Below are positions 1 through 12,790 of a stretch of DNA of 64,000 bases, one piece after another (position 1 is the stretch's first letter; every line of letters begins with the position of its first letter). Made by a program: the position numbers and the translations under genes. Under the pieces are notes generated by a model. That model saw only the letters and a list, made by a program, of their open reading frames with translations. It ran no database searches and was not told the DNA's origin. Source of the stretch: Amaurobius ferox (taxonomy: Eukaryota > Arthropoda > Arachnida > Araneae > Amaurobiidae); the NCBI GenBank assembly GCA_951213105.1, contig OX578137.1, positions 82,711,679 through 82,775,678 on the forward strand, in the 5' to 3' direction.

Positions 1-250
1 TTTTTCGGCCTTGATATTACTTTATCCAAGGCAGGATCCTGTGTTGTCGTGATTTTGAAACTGACGCCATATATTACAACCCCAAAATGAGCAATGAAGT
101 ATTTTCCGACCTCCATTCTCATTACATGTAACCTACAAAGTTATATTATTCGGGCGTCATTACAAAGTTCTCACTGTTACAGCTGCAATCGACACCCGGA
201 TCTTCGAATTGGCCAGCCGATGATCTAGCCGTTCAGCTACCCCCGCCCTC
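1..250 (-). mobile_element. tRNA-like SINE copy, family S2
   Basis: Read on the minus strand, about 250-190 gives a pol III A-box-like stretch (GTAGCTGAACGGCTAGATCA) followed by a weak B box. The body then runs down to the window edge. The same head and the start of the same body recur at 56484-56572 and 56690-56917, so this is a dispersed repeat and not a tRNA gene. The lower boundary is unknown because the window begins inside it. Confidence 0.5.
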
Positions 251-3192
251 TCACGACAAGATTTCAGCATATTCCCATTGATTTGGACCATATAGATTCA
301 GAAATGATTTTATAAATATAATATTTTTAAATAATCGCCGAAGAAACAAGCGCTGATTTGGTAAAGCATTTTTATTGGAAATGAACCAGAAAATCACCTC
401 CTGCAAATCACTTTCATCAATATAAGAGTGCTTTTCATTAAAGCACTGTAACTTTCCCAGTAAATCAATAAATTCATAAATTTCCCATCAGTAATTAACG
501 CACTCAGATTTCACTCATGTTCACTATTCTCACCACTCTCTTGTACAGTGTATAAGTAGAGAAGAACGTGTACAGGGAAATTTTAATCGTGGTCATCTTG
601 TGTATTATCTATCTGTCAGTGGCACACGTGTTTTAATTCGTTTGTAGTAACCCTTGCTAATAATATTATATTTTTTATTCTATGCAATAATACATAATGC
701 GACACATCATATTTTGCTCTAAACTATTCCTAAATTTTTATTTTCTCAAAATTTTTTATGAATAATCTGACTTTTATAATGAGCATTAAGTGTTAAGCAT
801 TAAGTACACCACTGTATTGTAACTTGCCTAAGTATTTACCTTGTTTTTTTCTCAAATTCCAAAGCAAATGCTGCCCGTGTTTTTCCATTTAGTTTTTCGG
901 AGCAGTAAACGTCGTATCGATCTATTTATATTTCCAAATTATGTTTCAAGTAATTTGTTTTGTTACGTTTTAAATGTGAATTCATAAAAGTTATTTGCGT
1001 ATCATGTATCGATGGTGTATACACGCAGATTACATATTTTTACCAGCAGAAACAATTTATTCTATGAGAAGAAAGTTTGTAAGGAAGGAAGTGAGGTGTG
1101 ACTTGCAGATGAGGCGTTTGACCACGCCTTTTATGCAGGAAATCATAAAAATAATTCGCCAAGGGGAAAATGACATAATTCTGCTATTTCTGGGAAAACA
1201 GAGTCTTGTCATAATTGATTATTATTATTCTTTAGCTCATTCACTGATTCGTTAATTTCTTTATTTCTTTATTGATAACATTGGTGTGTGAAAATGGCTA
1301 CAATATTCTGTTACTTTGTACAAATATAAAAATAAAAATCTATTAAAACTGTTATCTAGAATTATTTGTTGTTTCTGTTATCTGGAACAAATTGTCGTTA
1401 CTGTTTTCTGGAACAAAATCTTATTTAGTGCATACTTAGCCTCTGCGTTTATTAATACAAATTATTTTTGAGCAAGAAATTAATAATCAATTAGCAATTA
1501 ATAATTAATAGTGGTTGATATCCTACTACCTCACCTGATGGCACAAGATTACAAATACCAATTAGCTAGATGACTATAAAGTCCAAAATGCTTCCAATGT
1601 CAAAGTATCTTTTTTTCACTACATTGAATATGCTGATCACGAATATGAACTTAAATATATTGGATTAGCTCTAGCTGTCAAGATTCGGGGACCACGTTTG
1701 GCAATTACCAGGAACTTCTAGAAACCCTCTTGCAACATTGCGAGATTTTAGGATTTTATCTAAAATGCAATTAGTACACTCTTATCTGGATTTTTCCCCA
1801 CCTAACTGTATTGCTGTCAGTGACGATCACGCGGAGAGGTGATTAAGATCTCTTAAAGAGAACAATGCCAGGAAAACGGGAATACAGCTAGCATAACATT
1901 GTGAGATATGCTCTAAATATTATTACAAGCGATAGGTATAAATAGTTTAGTATGATGATTTTAATAGGGTATGAATATGAAAATGTGGCAAAACTTGTTT
2001 TATGAATATCTAAAAAACTAGAGCTAATCTGGTATTTTAGCATCCATTTTCAAATTCACCAGATCAAAAGGTATAAACATGATTTTGTTTAATCTCAGAG
2101 GTATAAGGTAAAAATATGTTATCCAATGTAATTAAGATGAAACACAGCTGTTAACACTTTCGACCCACGTGACTAGCTCACCCCTGATTGTATAAAAACC
2201 ACTGTTTATAGTGGTTTACATTAAATATATTTTAATTAGGTCAGATTTAGACAAATTTTGGAAATTATGAAAATTTCACATAATATCGAATTTTTATGTG
2301 ATTTCATCGACGTGAAAGAAAATCCTAATCTCAAATTATTCTATAAAATTCAAAAATATTAAATATCAGTTGATGACAGTCATAGCACACATAAGAATTT
2401 AATTCAGGTAATAACTAATGTTCAAGGAATTTAGAAAATAAATGTTCTACAATTTCCATTTTAAAGCTTATAAACAATGTACGCTTTTAAATATGCCCAT
2501 CACAATTTTTACTGATAATATGTGCAGCGTAATATACAAAATGTTTTATATTATCTATACAATTTGCATAGTAATGTTTATTTTGTACATAGCAACATTT
2601 ATAAATTACACATAAGGAGGCAAGTAAAACTGTCGGAATAGAAGTAAAACAAAAAATGTGAAAAAAAATATATATATTTCATGCTGAAATCTGAAATATC
2701 GAAAGATATTTATCTTAGTAGAAAATTTGACGTTAAAAATGAAAGGAAAAACAACTGCTAAAGATGCGAAAAATATTTCTTTCGGTAATACTTTTTGTCC
2801 TCTGAAAGTAAAAACCGGAAAAAATGTATAGTTTGCGGCGGAAGATTAAATGAACCAAAATCTGCAAATTTGAATCTTCTGAAGCGAATTGAACTTTCTT
2901 TATGAATTTTTAATGGTCGTTAAAGATTACAAAAAAAAAAAGAGATTTTTTGTAATATTCTAAAGAATAAAATAAGTGTATTTCATAAAATTAACTCAGA
3001 TACTTATTATTCAGTTAAATTTTCTAAAATACTTATTCAAATTATTTTTCAAAAATAATCCTATTTATGTGAGATTGTTGGAAGGTTATAGATATGTATA
3101 ATTATACTGAAGATTTGTTCGTTGAAATATATTTCATTAAATTTTCAAAAAATATTTGGATGTAGAATATGTTATTTTGTTTTTTCCTACAA
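251..3192. other. AT-rich DNA with no recognised gene
   Basis: I see no supported coding region here. The 86-codon open frame at 995-1255 has no recognisable domain and a composition like its surroundings, so I treat it as chance. A run of A at 2930-2942 is the only simple repeat. The right edge abuts the first Helitron. Confidence 0.5.
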
Positions 3193-4613
3193 TCTATATA
3201 AATAAAAATGAAAATCTGTCTGTCTGTCTGTCTGTCTGTTTGTCACACCATCACGGGAGAACGGCTGAACCGAATTTGATGAAATTTTGTGGGTAGCCCA
3301 GAAATAGCCCCACTTAAAATTATATCCGTATTTTGAGTTTCTACGACCAGTGGTTCTCGAGATATTAGTAAAAAACGAAATTTTCGTTTGTCTCATCATC
3401 ACGGAAAAACGGCTGAACCGAATTTAATGAAATTTGGTGAATAGCCTTGAAATATTCCCCCATAAATTTTGTCCAAGTTTCGAGTTTCTAAGACCTGGGG
3501 TTGTCGAGATATTAATGAAAAACGGAACTTTTTCCTAGGAGTTCTACTCCCTAACTCCGTGGTTTATCCAAACGAAAAGCTTGAAAATCGTTTGAAAGTG
3601 AATTAAAATTTAATCTCTGAGTTTGATGGGAGATTTTTTGCGTTAATTAGTCACTTTCTGAAAACATGAATTGTTTGAAACATGATTTAAAGGGGAAATC
3701 TATCTCCATGGTTCATGGTTTATTTAAAACCAGCTTTTACGGAACAATGAGAAGTATAGAGAAATCAAAATCGTTATTTAATTTCGCAGTTTATGTTATA
3801 AGACATGACATATTTAACATGTTATAAGATTCTATCTTATATCATGTTACTCAGAAACGCAATTACATTAAATCTGTCTGTTAATTTTAATAATTATTTT
3901 TTCGATTTGAATAATAAATAAATGGATATAAAAATATATTTTAGAAAAGAACGATTTGATTTTTCTTATAGCATTTTTGACTGGATAATATCAATTACGG
4001 TCTTCAGGTTTAAAAATTATTATTATTTATATTTTCGGGGATTATTGATTCAAGGATTATTGATATTTTCAAGTTATTATGCAATTATTTTATTATGACA
4101 AAAATTGTTTAAACTCATATATTGTGTGTTGTACGAATCTTCTACAAATACACGTGTATATCTTTTAATATACGAGAATATAAGTAGTACAGGTATATTG
4201 ACATATGTTTTGATATATATTGGCATATATTGGAATCAATTACGACCTTCTGGTATAAAGAGTACGGATATTATTGATGTTTTCAATTTATTACGTCATC
4301 TCTTTTATTTTGGCAAATATTTTTGAGACGCATATTGTAATACGGGTAATCTTCTACTAACACATTGGCATATTTTCTGATCTGCGACAATATAATTAGT
4401 ACGGGGTTGCATATATTCATTCAATTCCTACTTTTTCTTCTGTAAATTTGCTTACAAAAGGGGGCAGGATGTTTTATTCTTCAGATCTGATCGTGAAGAT
4501 AATTTTGCATAGTGAGAACATATATTCTTAAACTTCTCTTTAGGAGCAATAAATTTAATATTTTAACAGAATTTGCACATGATTGCGAACTTTAAGTTTC
4601 TTTAAATTATACA

Positions 4614-4642
4614 CTCCGTACGAATAACGGGTGTGCTGTTAG
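4614..4642 (+). terminator. Internal Helitron 3'-end-like sequence in H1
   Basis: The sequence CTCCGTACGAATAACGG followed by GTGTGCTGTTAG matches the outer Helitron terminator except for a few changes, including CTAG to TTAG. H3 has the same decayed copy at 10265-10293. It is best read as a terminator bypassed when the composite unit formed. 'Terminator' here means the rolling-circle end signal, not a transcription terminator. Confidence 0.6.
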
Positions 4643-5140
4643 TGGTTAATAAATTTTAACATTTTAGGAGGTTATATCATGTTGCTCGGCATCGCAATTA
4701 AATTAAATGTGTTTGTTAATGTTTTTATTATTTTTTTTCGATTTAAATAATAAATAAATGGATAAATGGATATAAAAGTATATCTTATGAATGGACGGTT
4801 TGATTTTTCTTTTAATTATATTAATTGCTGACTGCGTACATCAATTTCATTTATTTTGGCAAAGAGTTTTCAAGCTTATATCGTATTTAGCTACTAAACT
4901 CATATATTGTGTTTAGCCAATAAATTCATATAGCCGATTGTTGAAACAGAAAAAGAGTAGAGCGGGTATATCTTCTAATACAATTGTAGTGTTTTCATTT
5001 AGTATATTGAAACGGGATAAGAATGTTTCATTCAGATCTGCAAATTCAAAGCTACGAATTTGGAGGGATATCGCTAATTTGACAACTTTTCTTAAACTTT
5101 GCCAAATTGACCGAAATGTCGCCAAATTGATATAAACGAC

Positions 5141-5194
5141 ACACAAACAGCTGCCATAAACCTTCGGGTTGGTCGTGTGGCTTGGGTCTTCTAC
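5141..5194 (+). mobile_element. 54-bp truncated SINE tail inside H1
   Basis: H3 at the equivalent place (about 10790) reads straight through, while H1 carries extra sequence with CCTTCGGGTTGGTCGTGTGG and ending GGGTCTTCTAC. The same module occurs at 38204-38270, 38606-38662 and, inverted, 47380-47420. A clear target-site duplication is not visible here. Confidence 0.6.
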
Positions 5195-6599
5195 ATATCA
5201 ATGAAATTTTTTTTTGTTTTGTTAGAAGAGAGTACTGAAATGATGTTTGGTTAGCATTTATCTGTCAGACCAACCATCCTACTTAGTAATACATTTAGCG
5301 AATTTTTAAAATGTCACCAAATTGATAAAAATGTTTTCAAATCTATAAAAATATCTTGAAATTGATAAAATTGCGCTACATAAATGATATTAATTGTTTT
5401 TTGTTAGGGGATAGTATTGTGATGATATTTCGTCAATTTGTTGCAAAGTGGAACTGTCAGTTCTACAGTCCCACTTGGCGATAAATTTGGCGATTTTTTA
5501 AAATGTCGCTAATTTGACGAAACTGTCGCCAAATGTTCCATAGAAATATAACTATTTAGACGATATTTTTTCTACCAATTTATTTGAATCAAATGATATC
5601 ATGTCGCTTAGCAACGGATTTAAATCCAATGTGTTTATGCGGCGGACGATTTTTATTAAATCCTTTCCGATTTGAATAATGAAGATATGTATATAAAATA
5701 AATTTCATTGCCATTTCATTTTGGACTGGATAATATCAATTATACTCTTCAGGTTTAAACATTATATTTATTGATATTTTCCGGAATTATTGATTCAGGG
5801 ATTATTGATATTTTTAAGTTATTACGCCATTGTTTTATTGCGGCAAAAATTGCTGACACACGCATATTGTACGTTGTACGAGTAATCTTCTAGGAATGCA
5901 CGGGTATATCTTCTAACCTACGAGAATATAAGTAGTACAGGTATATTGGCATATATTTTGACATATATTGGCATATATATTGGAATCAAGTACAGTCTTC
6001 TGGTATGAAGATTAAGGGGATTAATTATATATTCAATTTATTACGTCGTCTGTTGTATTTTACCAAAAAACATTTGTGACTCATATTGCAAAACGGGTAA
6101 TCTTCTTCTAATAATCGGACATTATAAGTAGTACGTGTATATCTTCCCATATAATTTTAGCACTTTAATTTTGACATATATTGGAATAAATGACTGTCTT
6201 CAGATTTAAAGATTACGGGTTTATTGGTATTTTCAATTTATACATGTAATCTACTAATACAGGTTATATTTTCTAATATTCGCGTATATAATTAGTACGG
6301 GTCCCATACAATTTTAACGCTTTTATTTTGCATATATTGATTCAATTCCATATTTTTTTTTATATTTGCTTACATAAGGGGTCCAAGATGTTTTATTCTT
6401 CAGATATGTCCATGAAGATAATTTTATATAGCGAGAACAGAGATTCTTAAACTTCTTTTTAGGAGCATTATATTAAATATTTTAACAGAATATTTTGATT
6501 AAACATGTCATTTAGTATACTATAAGAATTTGGGCATGATTATGAATTTCAAGTTTCTTTATATTATATACTCCGTACGAAGAACGGGTATGCTGCTAG

Positions 6600-6621
6600 T
6601 CTATATAAATAAAATTGAAAA

Positions 6622-6671
<50 letters not shown>

Positions 6672-8876
6672 CCATCATCACGGGAGAACGGCTGAACCGA
6701 ATTTGATGAAATTTTGTGGGTAGCCTAGAAATAGCCCCACTTAAAATTTAGTCTTTGGTTTTAATTTCTACGACCAGTGGTTCTCGAGATATTAGTAAAA
6801 AACGAAACTTTCGTTTGTCTCATCATCACGAGAGAACGGCTAAACCGAATTTAATGAAATTTTGTGGGTTGCCTTGAAATAGCCCCCCATAAATTTTGCC
6901 CAAGTTTCAAGTTTCTAAGACCAGGGGTTGTCGAGATATTAATGAAAAACGGAACTTTTTTTATAGGAGTTCTACTCTCCAACTCCGTGGTTTATCCAAA
7001 CGGAAAGGATAAAAATCGTTTGTTTAAAGCGTCAAAGGGAATTAAAACTTTATTTTTGAGTTTGATGCAGGATTTTTGCATTAAATAGTCACTATCTGAA
7101 AGCATGAATTGTTTGAAACATGAATTTAAATGGAAAAATCTACCTCCATGTTTTTACATGTATTAACCTCCATGTATTTCACAAGCTTTTACTCAACGAT
7201 TAGAAGTATAAAGAAATTAAAATGGTTATTTAATTTCGCATTTTATGAGGAAGATTCTATCTTATATCATGTTGCTCGGCAAAGGAATGGAATTAAATGT
7301 GTTTGTTAATGATTATTATTATTTTTTCTATTTGTATAATAAATAAATGGATGTAAAAATATATTTTATAAATAAACGGTTTAATTGTTCTTTTAATTAT
7401 ATATATTGCGGACTGCGTAAATTACTTTTATTTATTTTAGCAAAGAGGTTTCAAGCTCATATATTGTGTTTAGCTAATAAACTCATAATAAATGAACGGT
7501 TTGATTGTTTTTTTAATTATATATATTGCGAACTGCGTACATCACACTTTTATTTATTTTAGCAAAGAGGTTTCAAAGCTCATATATTGTGTTTAGCTAA
7601 TAAACTCATATATTGTGTTTACCCAATAAATTCATTTAGCCGATTGTTGAAGCAGAAAAAGAGTAGAACGGATGTATGTATCTTCTAATACAATTTTAGT
7701 GTTTTCATTTAGTATATATACAGACGGGATATGGATATTTTATTCTTCAGATCTGCAAATTTAGAGCTACGAATTTAGCGGAATATCTCTAAATAACTTG
7801 GTAACTTTTCTTAAACTTTACTAAATTAGAGGAAATATCTCCAAATTAATAAAAATGACCCAAATCAATGAAATTAAATTTGTTGTTTTAGAATAGAGTA
7901 CTGAAATGATGTTTCTGTAGCATTTGTCGGTCAGTCCATCCATCCTACTTAGTAACGCATTTAACTAATTTTTTTAATATCACTAAATTGATAAAAATAT
8001 TTGTAAATCCATAAAAATATCATGGAGACGAAAATGTCGCCAAACCTTCCATGGAGATCACATTATTCAGACGACATGATTGCCATCAATTTATTTGAAG
8101 CAGATGGTATCATGTCGCTTAGCAACGGATCCAATGTGTTATGTGTCATACGATTTTTATTAAATCTAATAAAAATATGTATATAAAATAAATTTCATTG
8201 ACATTGCATTTTTGACTGGATAATATCAATTACGGTCTTCAGGTTTAAACATCATTATTATTGATATTTCGGGGACAGTTGATTCAGGAATTATTGATAT
8301 TTTCAAATTATTATGCCATTGTTTCATTATAACGAAAATTGTTGAAACTGATATATAGTACGTTGTACAAGTAATCTTCTACAAATGCACGGGTATATCT
8401 TCTAATCTACGACAATATAAGTAGTACAGGTATATTGGCAAAATTTTTATATATATTGGCATATATTGGAATCAATTACGACCTTCTGGTATTAAGATTA
8501 CGGGGATTTTTGATACTTTCAATTTATTACGTCATCTTTTTTATTTTGGTAAATATTTTTAAGACTCATATTACAATATGTTTAAGCTTCTACTAACACA
8601 CTGGCATATTTTCTAATTTGCGACAATATAAGTAGTACGTGGTTGCATATATTGATTCAATTCTTTTTTTTGTGTGTGAATTTGTTTACAAAAGGGGCCA
8701 GGATATTTTATTCTTCAGATTTGCCCGTGAAGATAATTTTGCATAGTGAGAACAGATATTCTTAAACTTCTCTTTATGAGCAATAAATTTGATATTTTAT
8801 CAGAATTTGCACATGATTGCGAATTATAAGTTTTTTTATATTATATACTCCGTACGAAGGACGGGTATGCTGCTAG
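6600..8876 (+). mobile_element. Non-autonomous Helitron H2, middle of the array
   Basis: Its TC start directly abuts the CTAG end of H1, and its own CTAG end directly abuts the TC of H3. It has the longest uninterrupted (TCTG)n tract of the array and the two ~148-bp direct repeats, but no internal decayed terminator, so it is a simple unit of ~2.28 kb. A 60-70 bp segment around 7360-7470 is repeated at 7490-7610. There is no transposase frame; the 74-, 71- and 64-codon frames in or near it overlap repeat structure and are not credible genes. Confidence 0.82.
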
Positions 8877-8913
8877 TCTATATAAATAAAAATGAAAATC
8901 TGTCTGTCTGTCT

Positions 8914-8948
<35 letters not shown>

Positions 8949-11900
8949 CCATCATCACGGGAGAACGGCTAAACCGAATTTGATGAAATTTTGTGGGTAG
9001 CCTAGAAATAGCCCCACTTAAAATTATATCTGTGTTTTGAGTTTTTACGACCAGTGGTTCTCGAGATATTAGTAAAAAACGAAATTTTCGTTTGTCTCAT
9101 CATCACGGGAAAACGGCTGAACCGAATTTAATGAAATTTGGTGAATAGCCTTGAAATAGCCCCCCATACATTTTGCCCAAGTTTCGAGTTTCTAAGACCA
9201 GGGGTTGTCGAGATATTAATGAAAAACGGAACTCCTAAAAGCTTGAAAATCGTTTGAAAGTGAATTAAAATTTAATCTCTGAGTTTGATGGGAGATTTTT
9301 TGCGCTAATTAGTCACTTTCTGAAAACATGAACTGTTTGAAACATGATTTAAAGGGGAAATCTATCTCCATGTTTTATTTAAAACAAGATTTTACGGAAC
9401 AATGAGAAGTATAAAGAAATCAAAATTGTTATTTAATTTCGCAGTGTATGATATAAGACATGACATATTTAACATGATATAAGATTCTATCTTATAGCAT
9501 GTTACTCAGAAACGCAATTAAATTAAATCTGTCTGTTAATTTCAATAATTATTTTTTGGATTTGACTAATAAATAAATGGATATAAAAATATATTTTAGA
9601 AAAGAAAGATTTGATTTTTCTTATAGCATTTTTGACTGGATAATATCAATTATGGTTTTCAGGTTTAGAAATTATTATTATTGATATTTTCGGGGATTAT
9701 TGATTCAGGGATTATTGATATTTTCAAGTTATTATGCAATTATTTTATTATGACAAAAATTGTTTAAACTCACATATTGTATGTTGTACGAATAATCTTC
9801 TACAAACACACGTGTATATCCTTTAATCTAAGAGAATATAAGTAGTACATGTATATTGACATATGTTTTGATATATATTGGCATATATTGGAATCAATTA
9901 CGACCTTCTGGTATAAAGAGTACGGATATTATTGATATTTTCAATTTATTACGTCATCGCTTTTATTTTGGCAAATATTTTTGAGACTTATATTGTAATA
10001 CGGGTAATCTTCTACTAACACATTGGCATATTTTCTAATCTGCGACAATATGATTAGTACTGGGTTGCATATATTGATTCAATTCCTTTTTTTTTCTTCT
10101 GAAAATTTGCTTACAAAATGGGCCAGGATGTTTTGATCTGCCCGTGAAGATAATTTTGCATAGTGAGAACATATATTCTTAAACTTATCTTTAGGAGCAA
10201 TAAATTTAATATTTTAACAGAATTTGGACATGATTGCGAACTATAAGTTTCTTTATATTATATACTCCGTACGACGAACTGGTGTGCTGTTAGTGGTTAA
10301 TAAATTATAACATTTTATGAGGACAAATCATGTTGTTCGGCATCGCCATTAAATTAAATGGGTTTGTTAATGTTTTTATTATTTTTTTTCGATTTTAATA
10401 ATAAATGAATGGATAAATGGATATAAAAGTATATCTTATGTAGGAACGGTTTGATTTTTCTTTTAATTATATTAATTGCTGACTGCGTACATCAATTTCA
10501 TTTATTTTGGCAAAGAGTTTTCAAGCTTATATCGTATTTAGCTACTAAACTCATATATTGTGTTTAGCCAATAAATTCATTTAGCCGATTGTTGAAACAG
10601 AAAAAGAGTAGAGCGGGTATATCTTCTAATACAATTGTAGTGTTTTCATTTAGTATATTGAAACGGGATAAGGATGTTTCATTCAGATCTGCAAATTCAG
10701 AGCAACGATTTTGGCAGGATATCGCTAATTTGACAACTTTTCTTTAACTTTGCCAATTTGACGAAAATGTCGCCAAATTGATAAAAACGACGCATATCAA
10801 TGAAATTTATTTTGTTTTGTTAGAAGAGAGTACTGAAATGATGTTTGGTTAGCATTTATCTGTCAGACCAACCATCCTACTTAGTAATATATTTAGCGAA
10901 TTTTTAAAAGGTCACTAAATTGATAAAAATATTTTCAAATCTATAAAAATATCTTGAAATTGATAAAAATGAGCTAAATAAATGAAATTAATTGTGTTTT
11001 GTTAGGGGATAGTATTGTGATGATATTTCGTAAATTTGTCGCCAAGTGGGACTGTCAGTTCTACAGTCCCACTTGGAGATAAATTTGGCGATTTTTTAAA
11101 ATGTCGCTAATTTGACGAAAATGTCGCCAAAAGTTCCATAGAAATATAATTATTTAGACGATATTTTTTCTACCAATTTATTTGAAGCAAATGATACGTC
11201 GCTTAGCAACGGATTTAAATCCAATGTGTTTATGCGGCAGACTATTTTTATTAAATCCTTTCCGATTTGAATAATGAAGATATGTATTTAAAATAAATTT
11301 CATTGCCATTTCAATTTGGACTGAATAATATCAATTACACTCTTCAGGTTTAAACATTATTATTATTGATATATTCCGGAATTATTGATTCAGTGATTAT
11401 TGATATTTTTAAGTTATTACGCCATTGTTTTATTGCGGTAAAAATTGCTGACACTCGCATATTGTACGTTGTACGAGTAATCTTCTAGGAATGCACGGGT
11501 ATATCTTCTAACATACGAGAATATAAGTAGTACATGTATATTGGCATATATTTTGACATATATTGGCGTATATATTGGAATCAATTACAGTCTTCTGGTA
11601 TGAAGATTAAGGGGATTAATGATATTTTCAATTTATTACGTCGTCTGTTGTATTTTGCCAAGAGCATTTGAGACTCATATTGCAATACGGGTAATCTTCT
11701 ACTAATAATCGGACATCATAAGTAGTACGTTTATATATTCCCATATAATTTTAGCACTTTCATTTTGACATATATTGGAATAAATGACTGTCTTCAGATT
11801 AAAAGATTACGGGTTTATTGGTATTTTCAATTTATACATGTAATGTACTAATAGAGGTTATATTTTCTAATATACGCGTATATAATTAGTACGGGTACCA

Positions 11901-12192
11901 TACAATTTTAACGCTTTTATTTTGCATATATTGATTCAATTCCATATTTTTTTTTATATTTGCTTACATAAGGATCCAGGATGTTTTATTCTTCAGATAT
12001 GTCCATAAAGATAATTTTATATAGCGAGTACAGAGATTCTTAAACTTCTTTTTAGGAGCATTGTATTAAATATTTTAACAGAATATTTTGATTAAAAATG
12101 TCATTTAGTATACTATAAGGATTTGCGCATGATTGTGAATTTCAAGTTTCTTTATATTATATACTCCGTACGAAGAACGGGTATGCTGCTAG
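8877..12192 (+). mobile_element. Non-autonomous Helitron H3, last of the array
   Basis: It begins TC immediately after the CTAG of H2 and ends ATGCTGCTAG before a host T. It has the same order of parts as H1, including the internal decayed terminator at 10265-10293, so H1 and H3 are copies of one composite. Differences from H1 are the absent SINE tail and a ~45-bp deletion near 9230. There is no Rep/helicase coding sequence. Confidence 0.82.
10265..10293 (+). terminator. Internal Helitron 3'-end-like sequence in H3
   Basis: CTCCGTACGACGAACTGG followed by GTGTGCTGTTAG lies at the same relative place as the internal copy in H1. The hairpin stem is weakened and CTAG has become TTAG. Confidence 0.6.
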
Positions 12193-12539
12193 TATGTAAT
12201 ATATGTAAAGGGTAAACATCGTGGTGTTGTCAAGAAATCTAACTTTCGTGTATTTACACTTTCTGAGAACACCTGTTTATGAATGTTTATTTGACCTGAA
12301 TATCTGTGTATGTTTGCCTCTGAGTTCGTGGGGCCGATGGCTGTAGTACAAAACCAGACAATTTAACAACTATAGCATGATTATTTTAATTGAAAAACGG
12401 TTTAGGCATATTTGGTTCAATTTTATGAACATATTTTCAGAAAATTGAAATAATATATTTTTCCTTCTAATTTACTATCAGTCATATGATTTTAATACTT
12501 TACAACATAGTTGAAAAGTGTTTATGACTTTGTTCATTC

Positions 12540-12790
12540 TGTTTGTCTGTCTATCTGTCTGTCTGCCTATCCGTTAGCACGATGACTGCCGTAAAAATGA
12601 CTCTTTCAAAATGAAATTTTAGTACGTTGTACAGACGATCTGTGGGACCTATGGGAATATAAATGAATGATATCACGCAATTAGTTTTGGATTGAACCCG
12701 GGTTGAAAAATGAAATACATTGAACCCCATGGAACCTAATTTTTCAAACATTTTTAGGTGGATTTAAAATTTATAAATTGCTTCGAAAGT
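12540..12790 (+). repeat. Family W repeat fragment W1
   Basis: It starts with a degenerate GTCTGTCTG tract and continues with a segment resembling 14583-14700 (a cacgatgactgcc / cacgatagctgcc word near the start). Similar pieces are at 28050-28680 and 33110-33345. I do not recognise the class. Boundaries are approximate. Confidence 0.35.

Larger units (their letters stand above)
3193..6599 (+). mobile_element. Non-autonomous Helitron H1, first of a tandem array
   Basis: It starts TCTATATAAATAAAA after a host A and ends with a short hairpin (CCGT...ACGG) followed by GGTATGCTGCTAG. These are the hallmarks of Helitrons: 5' TC, 3' hairpin plus CTRR, insertion between A and T, no terminal inverted repeats. 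There is no Rep/helicase frame, so it is non-autonomous. After the start come a (TCTG)n tract and two ~148-bp direct repeats beginning near 3250 and 3398. A second, slightly decayed terminator lies inside at 4614-4642, so the unit looks like a fusion of two elements. Compared with H3 it carries an extra 54-bp SINE tail at 5141-5194. Short frames inside are not conserved as protein. Confidence 0.82.

Noticed and set aside
995..1255. 86-codon protein gene
   Set aside because: No domain, no context, and composition equal to the surrounding AT-rich DNA.
3215..3240. CRISPR-like or coding repeat in the TCTG tracts
   Set aside because: Plain tetranucleotide microsatellites at the Helitron 5' ends; no spacers, and the genome is eukaryotic.
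6864..7562. Short frames (74 and 71 codons) inside Helitron H2
   Set aside because: They cover repeat sequence, are broken in H1, H3 and H4, and show no domain.
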